Positions 6,368 through 14,051 of a stretch of DNA of 17,458 nucleotides are shown in pieces (the first letter of the stretch is position 1; each line of letters opens with the position of its first letter). The notes below the pieces were generated by a model. It worked only from the letters and a program-made list of their open reading frames with translations, was not told the DNA's origin and did not search any database. The translations under genes were made by a program, and so were the position numbers. The DNA comes from Deltaproteobacteria bacterium (lineage in GTDB: Bacteria; Desulfobacterota; DSM-4660; Desulfatiglandales; HGW-15): positions 1 to 17,458 of the forward strand of contig JAFGPH010000237.1 of the NCBI GenBank assembly GCA_016926135.1. Reading direction: 5' to 3'.

Positions 6368-8350
6368 TCAAGCACAGTCATGATGGTCCCACGGCTCCCG
6401 GCTCTGGCGTTCCACGGCGGCCTCCATACGGATCAGGCCATCCTTCAACTTCTGGATCTCCTTGATCTTGTAGTTCGGATTCTTGAAGGTCTGGTAAAGG
6501 ACGGCCCCTTCGACATTTTCCGGCACCGGGAAGTCCATCATATAGCAGACGGTCGGGACGATATCCGTGATGGAGCAGGTCCGCCCCAGGCGAAAACCCT
6601 TTTTCAGGCCCGGGCCCGCCATGCACAGGAGCCCCCTCAGAGAGCCGACGCCGTAATCCGCGGTGGGCAGGATCTGTCCGTGCTGGCTCCCGAACCAGGG
6701 CTGCAGGGCATAGACCACGTCTCCTACCCGGTCGCCGTGGAGTCCCAGCAGGCGGGCGTCTTTCTTGGTCAGGGCCAGGGCCACGGGCCTCTTTCCCGTT
6801 GTCGGATCCACGTAGCCGTAAAGGGCGTCGATGATCTCCTGCTGCACCTTCTCATAGTCCTCCGGCTCCACGATACCGCCCTTGTCCCGCCCCTTCAGGT
6901 TGACATACACATAGATCTCCCGCTGGGGGATCGCCTTGCTCCTTGAGATGTCCACCGCGGCGGTGCTCAGGCTCAGGACCCTCTCTCTCAAGTCGAACTC
7001 CTGGGGCCCATTTTTCTCGATAGGCGTGGCAAGCCCTGCAGGCACCAGGGCCTTGTAAGGATCAAAGGTCGGACCGTCCGGGGTGGCCCCGTGATCCGAG
7101 ACCACGACGATAAGGGTGTCCTTGCCCGCCGCCTCGACGATCTTTGCAAGCATGCGGTCTTCGATCTCGTACATCATGCGGTGCACCTTCCAGGCCCTCT
7201 CTCGCTTTTCCGGATCAGGACTCGCCATGTCGCTGATCACCACGTGGTACATCCAGTCGATGGGATGAGAGTGCATGATGAAAAAATCCCACTCCTCGTC
7301 CCGCATCAGGGTGGAGGCTGCATCGGCCATCCAGGTGGAGAGGTGGTCATTCATCTCCACATAGGTATCCATGTCGATGAGATCGAGCATGGCCATCACC
7401 ATACCCCCCTGGGCGTGAATACACCCGTCTTCTGAGGCGAGTGCCGTGGCGATCTCCGGGGGAGAGGTCCAACCGCCGTTCTCCACCATGGCACCGACGA
7501 GGAGCCGGAAGTCTTCTGCGTCCTCGGACAATTCGACGAGCTTGCAGCGGAAGAACACCTCACGTTGGGAGTCGTCGGGCATCCTGATCTTGGTCGTAAT
7601 CTTGGGACTCCACTCACCCGCCTTGAGGGTGAAAAAGGCATCCCTGAAATCCTTGGAGGGCGACAGGCTGACCCTGTCATAGGTCTCGTTGCCGTTCTGC
7701 CGCACCAGGGCATACCAGATCGTGTTCGCAGGTTTGACCCTGGCATCCTCAAAGGGGAGACGCACCTCCATTTCCAGGGGGTCCTCTCCCATGGTGTCCA
7801 CGTTCTGCCACCCTTCAGCCTCTTTGAATTCTCCTCGGAAGGCCTTGGGATAGTAGCCCGTGGTGATGAGCTGATCGCCGGAGAGGGAAAACACGCTGTC
7901 CAGTTGAGGCATGTCCGCCCGTCGCTCGCCGGGGGTAAAGCCCTCCCCTGCCACGACAATCCCGTTCTTCATGTGGCTGGGCCAGGAACTGGGATAGTTG
8001 AAAACAATGCACTTCTTCCCTTCCTTGTCCAGGGCATCCCAGATGTACTCGGCCTGGCACCGATCGCTGCTGAAGCTCTGCCGGATATGGCCGTTGTCCA
8101 GTGCCTCTCCTTCCACGTGGTAGTGAAAGTCGGTGATGCCGTGGGTGCCGGCTGAGGCCCCCGTGGCAATGGCGGCCCAATTGGGGGGCGTCACCGTGGG
8201 ATAGGGCACGAGACAGTTCTCGGCCCAGACTCCCTTGTCCCTCAAGCTCTTGAAGGTGGGAAGAATCCCCTCCTCGATGTATTTTTCGATCATATGGGGC
8301 AAGGCGCAATCCAGTCCTATGATTGCCACCCTTTTCGGTTTCGTTGCCAT
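6368..8350 (-). CDS. type I phosphodiesterase / nucleotide pyrophosphatase-type hydrolase (alkaline phosphatase superfamily)
   Basis: A 660-residue metal-dependent hydrolase expected to cleave phosphate or sulfate esters or diesters. Metal and active-site residues are visible in order: Asp14 in IIGLDCA; Thr54 in PTVTPPNW, the likely nucleophile; Asp365 and His369 in HSHPIDWMYH; Asp419-His420 in VVVSDHGATPDG; His557 in GSQHGQ. Residues 140-300 form a large insertion between the first and second metal clusters. There is no signal peptide, so it probably acts in the cytoplasm on an imported compound. ATG at 8350 follows AGGAGG; a longer reading from 8422 would translate through it. It lies between the TRAP membrane gene and the DsrH-like gene. 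The substrate is unknown. Confidence 0.88.
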   Translation of the reverse strand: MATKPKRVAIIGLDCALPHMIEKYIEEGILPTFKSLRDKGVWAENCLVPYPTVTPPNWAAIATGASAGTHGITDFHYHVEGEALDNGHIRQSFSSDRCQAEYIWDALDKEGKKCIVFNYPSSWPSHMKNGIVVAGEGFTPGERRADMPQLDSVFSLSGDQLITTGYYPKAFRGEFKEAEGWQNVDTMGEDPLEMEVRLPFEDARVKPANTIWYALVRQNGNETYDRVSLSPSKDFRDAFFTLKAGEWSPKITTKIRMPDDSQREVFFRCKLVELSEDAEDFRLLVGAMVENGGWTSPPEIATALASEDGCIHAQGGMVMAMLDLIDMDTYVEMNDHLSTWMADAASTLMRDEEWDFFIMHSHPIDWMYHVVISDMASPDPEKRERAWKVHRMMYEIEDRMLAKIVEAAGKDTLIVVVSDHGATPDGPTFDPYKALVPAGLATPIEKNGPQEFDLRERVLSLSTAAVDISRSKAIPQREIYVYVNLKGRDKGGIVEPEDYEKVQQEIIDALYGYVDPTTGKRPVALALTKKDARLLGLHGDRVGDVVYALQPWFGSQHGQILPTADYGVGSLRGLLCMAGPGLKKGFRLGRTCSITDIVPTVCYMMDFPVPENVEGAVLYQTFKNPNYKIKEIQKLKDGLIRMEAAVERQSREPWDHHDCA

Positions 8351-8397
8351 TGTTTCATTCCTCCTTTCGATCGTTTCAAATCCATTGATCCCTGTCC

Positions 8398-8412
8398 GTC
8401 CCCATCGGGGAC
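8398..8412. other. short perfect hairpin between dctQM and the phosphodiesterase gene
   Basis: GTCCCC and GGGGAC surround a 3-base loop in the 111-base gap between the two minus-strand genes. There is no U tract after it, so it is not a standard terminator. It could attenuate or protect the mRNA; this is speculation. A direct repeat ACTCCATTC (8411-8419 and 8430-8438) lies beside it. Confidence 0.35.
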
Positions 8413-8461
8413 TCCATTCCATGTTCCCGACTCCATTCGTTCAGCGAGCGCGCGGTTCCCC

Positions 8462-10441
8462 TTAGAAAAACAGCCCGGGCAGGAAAAGGGCGATCTGCGG
8501 GAACAGGGTCAAAATGACCGCACAGACGACCATGCAGACAAAAAAGGGGAAGACCCCTTTGAATATGGTCTCCATGGGCACTCCCTTGGCCACGCTGCTC
8601 AGGGCGAAGACATTGACCCCGATGGGAGGCGTGATCTGACCCATTTCCATGACGATCACCGTGATCACCCCGAACCAGATGGGATCGAACTCCAGGGCCA
8701 CGACCGAAGGGTAGATGGCCGGCAGGGTCAGCAGGATCATGGGGATCACGTTCATCAGGCAGCCCAGGACGATGAACAGCATGATGACGGCCGCAAATAC
8801 GAGGTAGCGATTCACCTCCAGCCCTGTCACCACATCGGCGAGGATGAAGGGAAACCTGGTTGCAGCGAGAAAGTAGCCCAGGATGGCCACCCCGATGAGG
8901 ATCATCAGGAGTTTGGTCGTCAGTTTGGCCGTTTCCCTCATGGCCAGCATGAGCTTTTCCGGGGTGATCCGTTTTCTGCAGAGGGCATAGATGAAAGCGC
9001 CCACCGCACCGATTCCACCCCCCTCCGTGGGGCTGAAGATGCCCCCAAGGATCCCTCCCAGGATCAGGACGAAGAGCAGGAGCATGGGGACGATCCCCCT
9101 GAGAGAGAGCAGTTTCTCCTTCAGGGTGGAGGACTCGCCCCGGGGGGCCAGCTCCGGCCGGTATCTGGCCATGAGATAGATGCAAACGATGAAGAGGGCT
9201 GCCAGAAGGAGCCCGGGGAGAATCCCTGCGACAAAAAGTTTGCCCACCGACTCCTCTGTGACGATGGCGTAGAAGATGAACCCCACGCTGGGCGGGATGA
9301 GGATCCCCAGGGTCCCGCCCGCAGCCAGGCTGCCCGTGGCCAGGCTGCTGCTGTATTGTTTCTTTTTCATCTCCGGGAGGGAAACCGCCCCCATGGTGAC
9401 CGCCGTGGACATGCTGTCCCCGCAGACGGCGGCAAATCCGGCGCATCCGGCCACCGCGGCCATGGCAAGCCCTCCCGGAAGCCGGCCGAACCACTTGTAG
9501 GCCGAATCGAAGAGGTCCTGGCTGATCCCGGAATGAAAGGCCAGTTCTCCCATCAGTACAAACAGGGGAACCACGGCCAGGAGAAAGGAGGCCGTTGCGT
9601 GGTAGGGCGCGATCCCCAGCATGCTCAGGGGCGCCGTCATATTCTTGCTGACGACCAGCATGCCCAGGAAGCCCGTCACGGCCATGGCGAATCCGATGGG
9701 CATCCGGACAAGAAGAAAGATGAAGAGGAGCCCCATTCCGGCAAGGCCCAGCGGGAGTCCGCTGAATCGTCCTGGAAGCATTTTCACGAGAAGGGGCAGA
9801 CCCAGGATAAAGATGCCCAGGGCGAAGGCGGGGATCAAACACCCCGCTCCCCCCTTCTCCATGAGCCCGGCCACGCACCTCAGGAGATCGCCCAGGAGAA
9901 CAAGGGCGAGCAGCAACGTGCCCAAGGCGGCCACACCAAGGAATACGGATATGGGAATCCCGAGGGAGAAGCTGGTCTCCCCCATCTTTTGAATAACCTG
10001 CAGGATGGTCTGCCAGCCCATGAGCGAGAAAACGACCAGGCAGACGGTGTAGTTGGAGATATCGAGGAGATCCCTCAACCGCGCCGGGAATCGGGAGAAG
10101 AGTAGATCGATGCTCACGTGCCCCTTGTCTCTCTGGATAACGGCCAGGGCCAGGAACACGATGAGGATCATCATAAACTCTTCCATTTCAATAATGCCCG
10201 GAATGGATTTCCCGAGGATCATGCGGCTCAGGACATCCAAGAAGATGGGGACGGACATGATCCCGGCGATGACGGCGCTCACCGTCTCAAGCTTCCGGTT
10301 GAGGCGTTCCATCATCCCCGAAAGAAAACCCACAAGGTGTCTTACTCCTCTCCCCTTCACGGTCCTTGTCTTTCCCGCCGTTTCCTTCAGGTAATCCAGG
10401 CCGTTCGTGTCTGCCGCAATGGCAGCGGGATATGAACTCAT
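8462..10441 (-). CDS. TRAP transporter fused membrane subunit (DctQ-DctM)
   Basis: Inner-membrane component of a tripartite ATP-independent periplasmic transporter, driven by a sodium or proton gradient. At 659 residues it fuses the four-helix DctQ (about 45-200) and the many-helix DctM (about 200-655). EMEEFMMILIVFLALAVIQR (85-104) and KGHVSIDLL are DctQ marks. GDSMSTAVTMGAVSLPEM (341-358) followed by GGTLGILIPPS (375-385), and later SPTEGGGIGAVGA, are DctM marks. The first 40 residues are hydrophilic. The start is set at ATG 10441 after GGGGGATGAAGGA; MMERLNRK about 43 residues later is a possible shorter start. It follows the binding-protein gene by 100 bases. Confidence 0.93.
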   Translation of the reverse strand: MSSYPAAIAADTNGLDYLKETAGKTRTVKGRGVRHLVGFLSGMMERLNRKLETVSAVIAGIMSVPIFLDVLSRMILGKSIPGIIEMEEFMMILIVFLALAVIQRDKGHVSIDLLFSRFPARLRDLLDISNYTVCLVVFSLMGWQTILQVIQKMGETSFSLGIPISVFLGVAALGTLLLALVLLGDLLRCVAGLMEKGGAGCLIPAFALGIFILGLPLLVKMLPGRFSGLPLGLAGMGLLFIFLLVRMPIGFAMAVTGFLGMLVVSKNMTAPLSMLGIAPYHATASFLLAVVPLFVLMGELAFHSGISQDLFDSAYKWFGRLPGGLAMAAVAGCAGFAAVCGDSMSTAVTMGAVSLPEMKKKQYSSSLATGSLAAGGTLGILIPPSVGFIFYAIVTEESVGKLFVAGILPGLLLAALFIVCIYLMARYRPELAPRGESSTLKEKLLSLRGIVPMLLLFVLILGGILGGIFSPTEGGGIGAVGAFIYALCRKRITPEKLMLAMRETAKLTTKLLMILIGVAILGYFLAATRFPFILADVVTGLEVNRYLVFAAVIMLFIVLGCLMNVIPMILLTLPAIYPSVVALEFDPIWFGVITVIVMEMGQITPPIGVNVFALSSVAKGVPMETIFKGVFPFFVCMVVCAVILTLFPQIALFLPGLFF

Positions 10442-10541
10442 TCCTTCATCCCCCGTTCTTTCTCCGGTGGGCAGGCCTGCTCTTGATGGCACCCGGCAAC
10501 AGACCCACCCGTTCCTTGTCTCCAAAAGAGCCCGGTTTTTG

Positions 10542-11612
10542 CTACTCTTCGTAACCTCTACCCGTGGTTTTTGCGTAGGCCTTTCCCAGTTTCAGGGCCT
10601 CATTCAGGATGACCCTTGCGTTCCTGAAGCCCTTGTCCTCCATCTTCCTGTCCCAGTCTTCGTGCATGCTCTTAAGGTTCTTGAACCACGTCTCCTTCTC
10701 GCTGTCCGGAAGGGCATAGAAGGTGTGGCCCTGGGATTTCATCCATTTGACGTCCGCAACCGCGCCCTGGTCCAGGGTCTTGCCTGAAGCCTGGGCCATT
10801 TTGGCGCCCGTTGTCTCCTCAAAAACCTTTTGGATATCCGGGGGGAGCTGTTTCCAGAGTTTCCGGTTCATGCCTGCCCAGAAGGGACCCACATTGATGT
10901 CCACGATGGTGTGGTATTTGGTGGCATCGCTGATCTTGTAAGACCTGACAGGCGCAAGGGGGCACAGGACGCCATCCGCCATGCCTCTCTGGAGGGCCAG
11001 ATAGGTGTCGGTCGGCGCGATCTGGAGGGGACTGGCGCCCAAGGCCTTCAGGATCTGGAGGAGCTTCTGGCTCCATCCGATGATCTTCATCCCATTCAGG
11101 TCATCCATATTGCGCACCAGTTTCTTGGTGGTGTGAAGCTGGTAGGTGGCGCTGGCCCACTGCCAGAGTATCTTCACGTCCTTGTACTCATCCCGCCATT
11201 CCGGGAACTCGTTATAGAGGTCCCAGGTGACGAGGCTTCCCGCCTCGGCGCTGGGTACGATCATGGGCAGTTCCATGGCCTCGTTCAACGGGAATTTGCC
11301 CGGGTTCATCCCGCAATAACCCGAGCCGATATCGATCACGCCGCTTGCCGTGGAGTCATAGGAGTCCTTTGCCGGGGCCAGCGTGTTGGGGTTGAAGTAT
11401 GTGATCTTGACCCTGCCCTGGGTCCGTTTTCCGACCTCCTCCGCCCAGGGGAGGAAGGCGTTCCTCACCGTCGGGTGCTTGTCCATGTATTCACTCGTGA
11501 AAGTCATCTCGAAAACCTTGTCCGCAGCATGTCCATTCAACACACCCGGTCCGTAAAAAGAAAAACAGGCCACCAGGACGGCCAGAAGTGATGCCGCAAA
11601 TGCCTTTTTCAT
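10542..11612 (-). CDS. dctP: TRAP transporter periplasmic solute-binding protein
   Basis: A 356-residue DctP-family receptor that hands solute to the DctQM protein. An export signal covers residues 1-30, with basic MKK, a hydrophobic core and GHAA before DKVFEM. LVAC at 13-16 resembles a lipobox, so a lipoprotein is possible. VIDIGSGYCGMNPGKFPLNEAMELP (92-116) and ALGASPLQIAPTDTYLALQRGMADG (190-214) are the usual family segments. In most members the segment before the latter reads K-I-R, where the Arg clamps a carboxylate; here it reads GMKIIGWSQ (174-182), without Arg, so the ligand may not be bound in the usual way. ATG 11612 follows GAGGAGG. First gene of the operon, with a sigma-54 promoter upstream. 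Confidence 0.92.
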   Translation of the reverse strand: MKKAFAASLLAVLVACFSFYGPGVLNGHAADKVFEMTFTSEYMDKHPTVRNAFLPWAEEVGKRTQGRVKITYFNPNTLAPAKDSYDSTASGVIDIGSGYCGMNPGKFPLNEAMELPMIVPSAEAGSLVTWDLYNEFPEWRDEYKDVKILWQWASATYQLHTTKKLVRNMDDLNGMKIIGWSQKLLQILKALGASPLQIAPTDTYLALQRGMADGVLCPLAPVRSYKISDATKYHTIVDINVGPFWAGMNRKLWKQLPPDIQKVFEETTGAKMAQASGKTLDQGAVADVKWMKSQGHTFYALPDSEKETWFKNLKSMHEDWDRKMEDKGFRNARVILNEALKLGKAYAKTTGRGYEE

Positions 11613-11668
11613 CTCTTTTTCCTCCTCTGTGCGTGATAGGTGTGAAATCGAGTTCGACCCTATGCATG

Positions 11669-11684
11669 GCAATTAGCGTGCCAG
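11669..11684 (-). promoter_or_regulatory. sigma-54 (-24/-12) promoter of the TRAP/DsrE operon
   Basis: The minus strand reads CTGGCACGCTAATTGC: TGGCACG (11683-11677), four bases, TTGC (11672-11669). The GG and GC dinucleotides are 10 bases apart, exactly as RpoN requires. Transcription should start about 12 bases on, near 11657, leaving a leader of about 45 bases before dctP. An enhancer-binding activator gene is immediately upstream, which makes the assignment strong. Confidence 0.88.
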
Positions 11685-11850
11685 GAGGACCACCCGACGT
11701 GTAAGGGCCTATTTTTGTTGAAACTGTACGGAATCAGCCTTGATTGGCCGGGGAACGGGAGCCCATGGAGGATGGGACAAAAAAGCCCACCTTTCTTGGT
11801 ATGCGAGTATAATTATTTAAAATACTGAGGCAAATCATGTGAGGCAGGAA
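11685..11850. other. spacer between candidate activator site and sigma-54 promoter
   Basis: No coding signal. The stretch carries an AT-rich run at 11808-11826 that could allow DNA bending, by IHF or intrinsically, between bound activator and RNA polymerase. No clear IHF consensus was found by eye. Confidence 0.35.
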
Positions 11851-11865
11851 GGGCCATTATGGGCC
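11851..11865. promoter_or_regulatory. candidate upstream activator site (15-bp dyad)
   Basis: GGGCCATTATGGGCC is a near-perfect dyad (arms GGxCCAT and ATGGxCC). It overlaps a second odd palindrome, ATGGGCCAT (11859-11867), so GGGCCAT occurs twice with a 10-base period. It lies about 170 bp upstream of the sigma-54 promoter, a normal distance for an enhancer-binding protein. It is also enclosed by GGCAGG (11843-11848) / CCTGCC (11874-11879), so a transcript hairpin after the regulator gene is an alternative role. Confidence 0.45.
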
Positions 11866-11902
11866 ATAGTGTCCCTGCCCTTTGGGGGGATTGAGCAAGG
11901 GT

Positions 11903-13720
11903 TCACACCCTTTCAGGTAATTTGTCAGGAGTTCCCATTTTCTTCATCTTTCTGAAGAGGGTCTTCCGTGGGATACCCAGCAGATCCGCGGCCCTGCTCC
12001 TATTCCAGCCGGTCTGATGGAGGGCCCGGGCGATCATGTCCCTCTCCACCTCCACCACCGCGGTCCTGAGATCGCCCACGACCTCCTTCCCTCTCCTGCC
12101 GGGAATCTCCGAAACATCAGGGCTGAGGACCTGGTCGGCGTGGATGAAATCGAGCCGCCCCACGGTGAGGTAGCGGTGGAGCGCATTCTGGAGTTCCCTT
12201 ACGTTTCCCGGCCAGCGATAACTGTAAAGGGATTCCATGACCCTTCCAGGCAGGGAGGAGAGTTCCCTGCCTTGTTTGCCGGATCGGAGGAAATGGTCCA
12301 CCAGGAGAGGGATGTCTTCCTTTCTCTCCCTGAGAGGGGGCAGATGGATCGGGATGACGTGAACCCTGTAAAAGAAGTCCTCCCTCATGAGTCCCTTGCG
12401 CATCCGCTCCTTCAGGTCCCTGTTGGTGGCCGCGATCATGCGGAAATCCGACGTTTCGGCCTTGCTGCTCCCCACAGGCGTGTAGCCGCCTCCCTCAATG
12501 GCCCGCAGCAGTTTCACCTGGATGTTGAGACTCAGGTCCCCCACCTCGTCGAGGAAGAGGGTTCCCCCTCCGGCCCGGTCCAGAAAGCCACCCTTGTCCG
12601 CATGGGCGCCCGTGAAGGCCCCCTTCCGGTAACCGAAGAACTCGCTCTCCAGGAGGGTCTCCGGAATGGCCCCGCAATTGACGGCTACGAACTCCCTGTC
12701 ATGGCGGTCGCTCATGTCGTGGATGGCACGAGCCACCAGTTCCTTGCCTGTCCCCGACTCTCCGTAGATGATCACGCTTGCCGACCCGGCAGCCGCCCTC
12801 AGGATGAGTTCGTACACCTCCTGCATGACCAGGCTCTTTCCCACAATATTCCCGAACCGGTACCGGTCCCTGATGGAAGAACGCAGTTGAATGTTCTCCC
12901 TTTTGAGGCGGCGGGCCTCCTCCTCGGCAGCGAGTTCCCTGGCCCGTGTCTCCGTGATGTCGATCACGGTCGAGAGCACGGCAGGCCTGTTCTCCCAGTT
13001 GATCACGTTGGGGTGACCTTCCACCCAGATCTCACGTCCGTCCCCGGCGACACCGGGCCACCGGAGGGTCTTTTCCTCCGACCTGCCGGACTCAAGGGCC
13101 TCCAGCGTCTCCCTGAACATCTCCCTGTGGCCCTCCGAAATGAGATCATGGGAAGGTCTGCCGGCCACGTCCTCGGGGCCGGCATATCCAAACATACGCG
13201 CAAAGGCCTGGTTGACCATCACAAAGCGCCCTCCCTGCATGAGGGCCACACCGTCGGGCACATTTTCGGCCAGAATTCTGTAGACCTCCTCAGACTGCAT
13301 CAGGGCCTTTTCAAAGTCCTTCTGTTCCGTCACGTCCAGAAAGCTCTCCACGGCTCCGGAAATCTCGCCGCTCTCATCATAAACGGGGGCAGCGAGAAAC
13401 CGGAGGTGTCGGGCCTGACCGCCCACATCCTCAAAGAAGTCCTCTGTCTCCCATGCATGGGGGACTACGCCCGATCTGGAGACCCTCTCCTGCCCGTAGA
13501 GGCTCCTCATGCCCTTCCGGTCGTGCTCCACCACAAAGTCGGCCAGGGTGGGCCTTTTCTCCGGGTAGAAGGGTTCCCAGTGACGATCCGTCCCCACCAT
13601 CTGCGCCGCCGAGCGTCCTGTGAGCAGTTCACAGGCCCGGTTCCACCGCGTAATCCGGTGTTCCCGGTCGATGGCATACTGGGCGACGGGCGAAAACTCG
13701 ATGATGCCGATATCGCTCAT
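11903..13720 (-). CDS. sigma-54-dependent enhancer-binding activator with two PAS domains
   Basis: A 605-residue NtrC-type transcription activator. Two PAS sensor domains (about 5-130 and 142-260, each ending in a DVTE/DITE segment) are followed by a short coiled linker (262-285) and an AAA+ domain (about 290-520): Walker A GESGTGKE (320-327), GAFTGA (367-372), Walker B TLFLDE (387-392), and RWPGNVRELQNA (502-513). A Fis-type helix-turn-helix ends the protein (about 553-594, GWNRSRAADLLGIPRKTLFRKM). No phospho-receiver domain is present, so a small ligand or redox state is probably sensed by the PAS domains. ATG 13720 follows GGAGGAAGG. The intact GAFTGA motif shows it can engage sigma-54, and the sigma-54 promoter just downstream is its likely target. 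Confidence 0.96.
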   Translation of the reverse strand: MSDIGIIEFSPVAQYAIDREHRITRWNRACELLTGRSAAQMVGTDRHWEPFYPEKRPTLADFVVEHDRKGMRSLYGQERVSRSGVVPHAWETEDFFEDVGGQARHLRFLAAPVYDESGEISGAVESFLDVTEQKDFEKALMQSEEVYRILAENVPDGVALMQGGRFVMVNQAFARMFGYAGPEDVAGRPSHDLISEGHREMFRETLEALESGRSEEKTLRWPGVAGDGREIWVEGHPNVINWENRPAVLSTVIDITETRARELAAEEEARRLKRENIQLRSSIRDRYRFGNIVGKSLVMQEVYELILRAAAGSASVIIYGESGTGKELVARAIHDMSDRHDREFVAVNCGAIPETLLESEFFGYRKGAFTGAHADKGGFLDRAGGGTLFLDEVGDLSLNIQVKLLRAIEGGGYTPVGSSKAETSDFRMIAATNRDLKERMRKGLMREDFFYRVHVIPIHLPPLRERKEDIPLLVDHFLRSGKQGRELSSLPGRVMESLYSYRWPGNVRELQNALHRYLTVGRLDFIHADQVLSPDVSEIPGRRGKEVVGDLRTAVVEVERDMIARALHQTGWNRSRAADLLGIPRKTLFRKMKKMGTPDKLPERV

Positions 13721-13746
13721 GTTCCTTCCTCCATCCGGCCGGGCCT

Positions 13747-13775
13747 ATAGTAAAGGGGACGGGAAAAAACCACAA
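13747..13775 (-). promoter_or_regulatory. possible sigma-70-type promoter of the activator gene
   Basis: On the minus strand TTGTGG (13775-13770), 17 bases, TACTAT (13752-13747). The hexamers match consensus only in part, but spacing is ideal and the activator ATG lies 27 bases beyond the -10. No second sigma-54 promoter was seen here, so simple constitutive or autoregulated expression is likely. Confidence 0.4.
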
Positions 13776-13958
13776 GCACTTAGAATCGGCCTTCCTGGAT
13801 CCACCACTCATCCGTGGTTAAGGCGGCTGTAAACAGCGCCAGGCATCAAGGGCGACCCCTCGTCCCCGGCATCCGGCGCTGGGTATTCGTGATGCCTCCC
13901 TTCATACTGACCCACCCACTTCCCCCCAATCCGGTGGCAGGAAGCGGGCAAAAATCAC
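13776..13958. other. divergent intergenic spacer
   Basis: Stretch between the activator promoter and the GntR promoter. No gene, RNA or clear repeat is seen. Open frames here have no ribosome-binding site and no protein-like composition. Confidence 0.4.
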
Positions 13959-13987
13959 TTGACAAGTCAATAGATATGACCTCTAAT
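13959..13987 (+). promoter_or_regulatory. sigma-70-type promoter of the GntR operon with overlapping dyad
   Basis: TTGACA (13959-13964), 17 bases, TCTAAT (13982-13987): perfect -35 and five of six in the -10. The -35 is embedded in an inverted repeat TTGAC-AA-GTCAA (13959-13970), a possible operator for autorepression by the GntR protein. The leader before the ATG at 14052 is about 58 bases and begins AT-rich. Confidence 0.7.
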
Positions 13988-14051
13988 GTTATACCAATAT
14001 ATCTTAATGTTTTTCCGGGTAAAAAGCCAACCCGTATCATGAAGGGGGACC

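Noticed and set aside
8398..8412. Terminator between dctQM and the phosphodiesterase gene
   Set aside because: Perfect but short stem without a U tract; the downstream genes share orientation and lack a promoter of their own that I can see.
8294..10105. 603-codon open frame on the plus strand
   Set aside because: Antisense to dctQM and the phosphodiesterase start. Translation is full of His, Asp, Gly and Gln, with no domain and no ribosome-binding site; an effect of GC-rich codon use.
12017..13750. 577-codon open frame on the plus strand
   Set aside because: Antisense to the sigma-54 activator, whose domains are complete and certain; the translation shows no family features.
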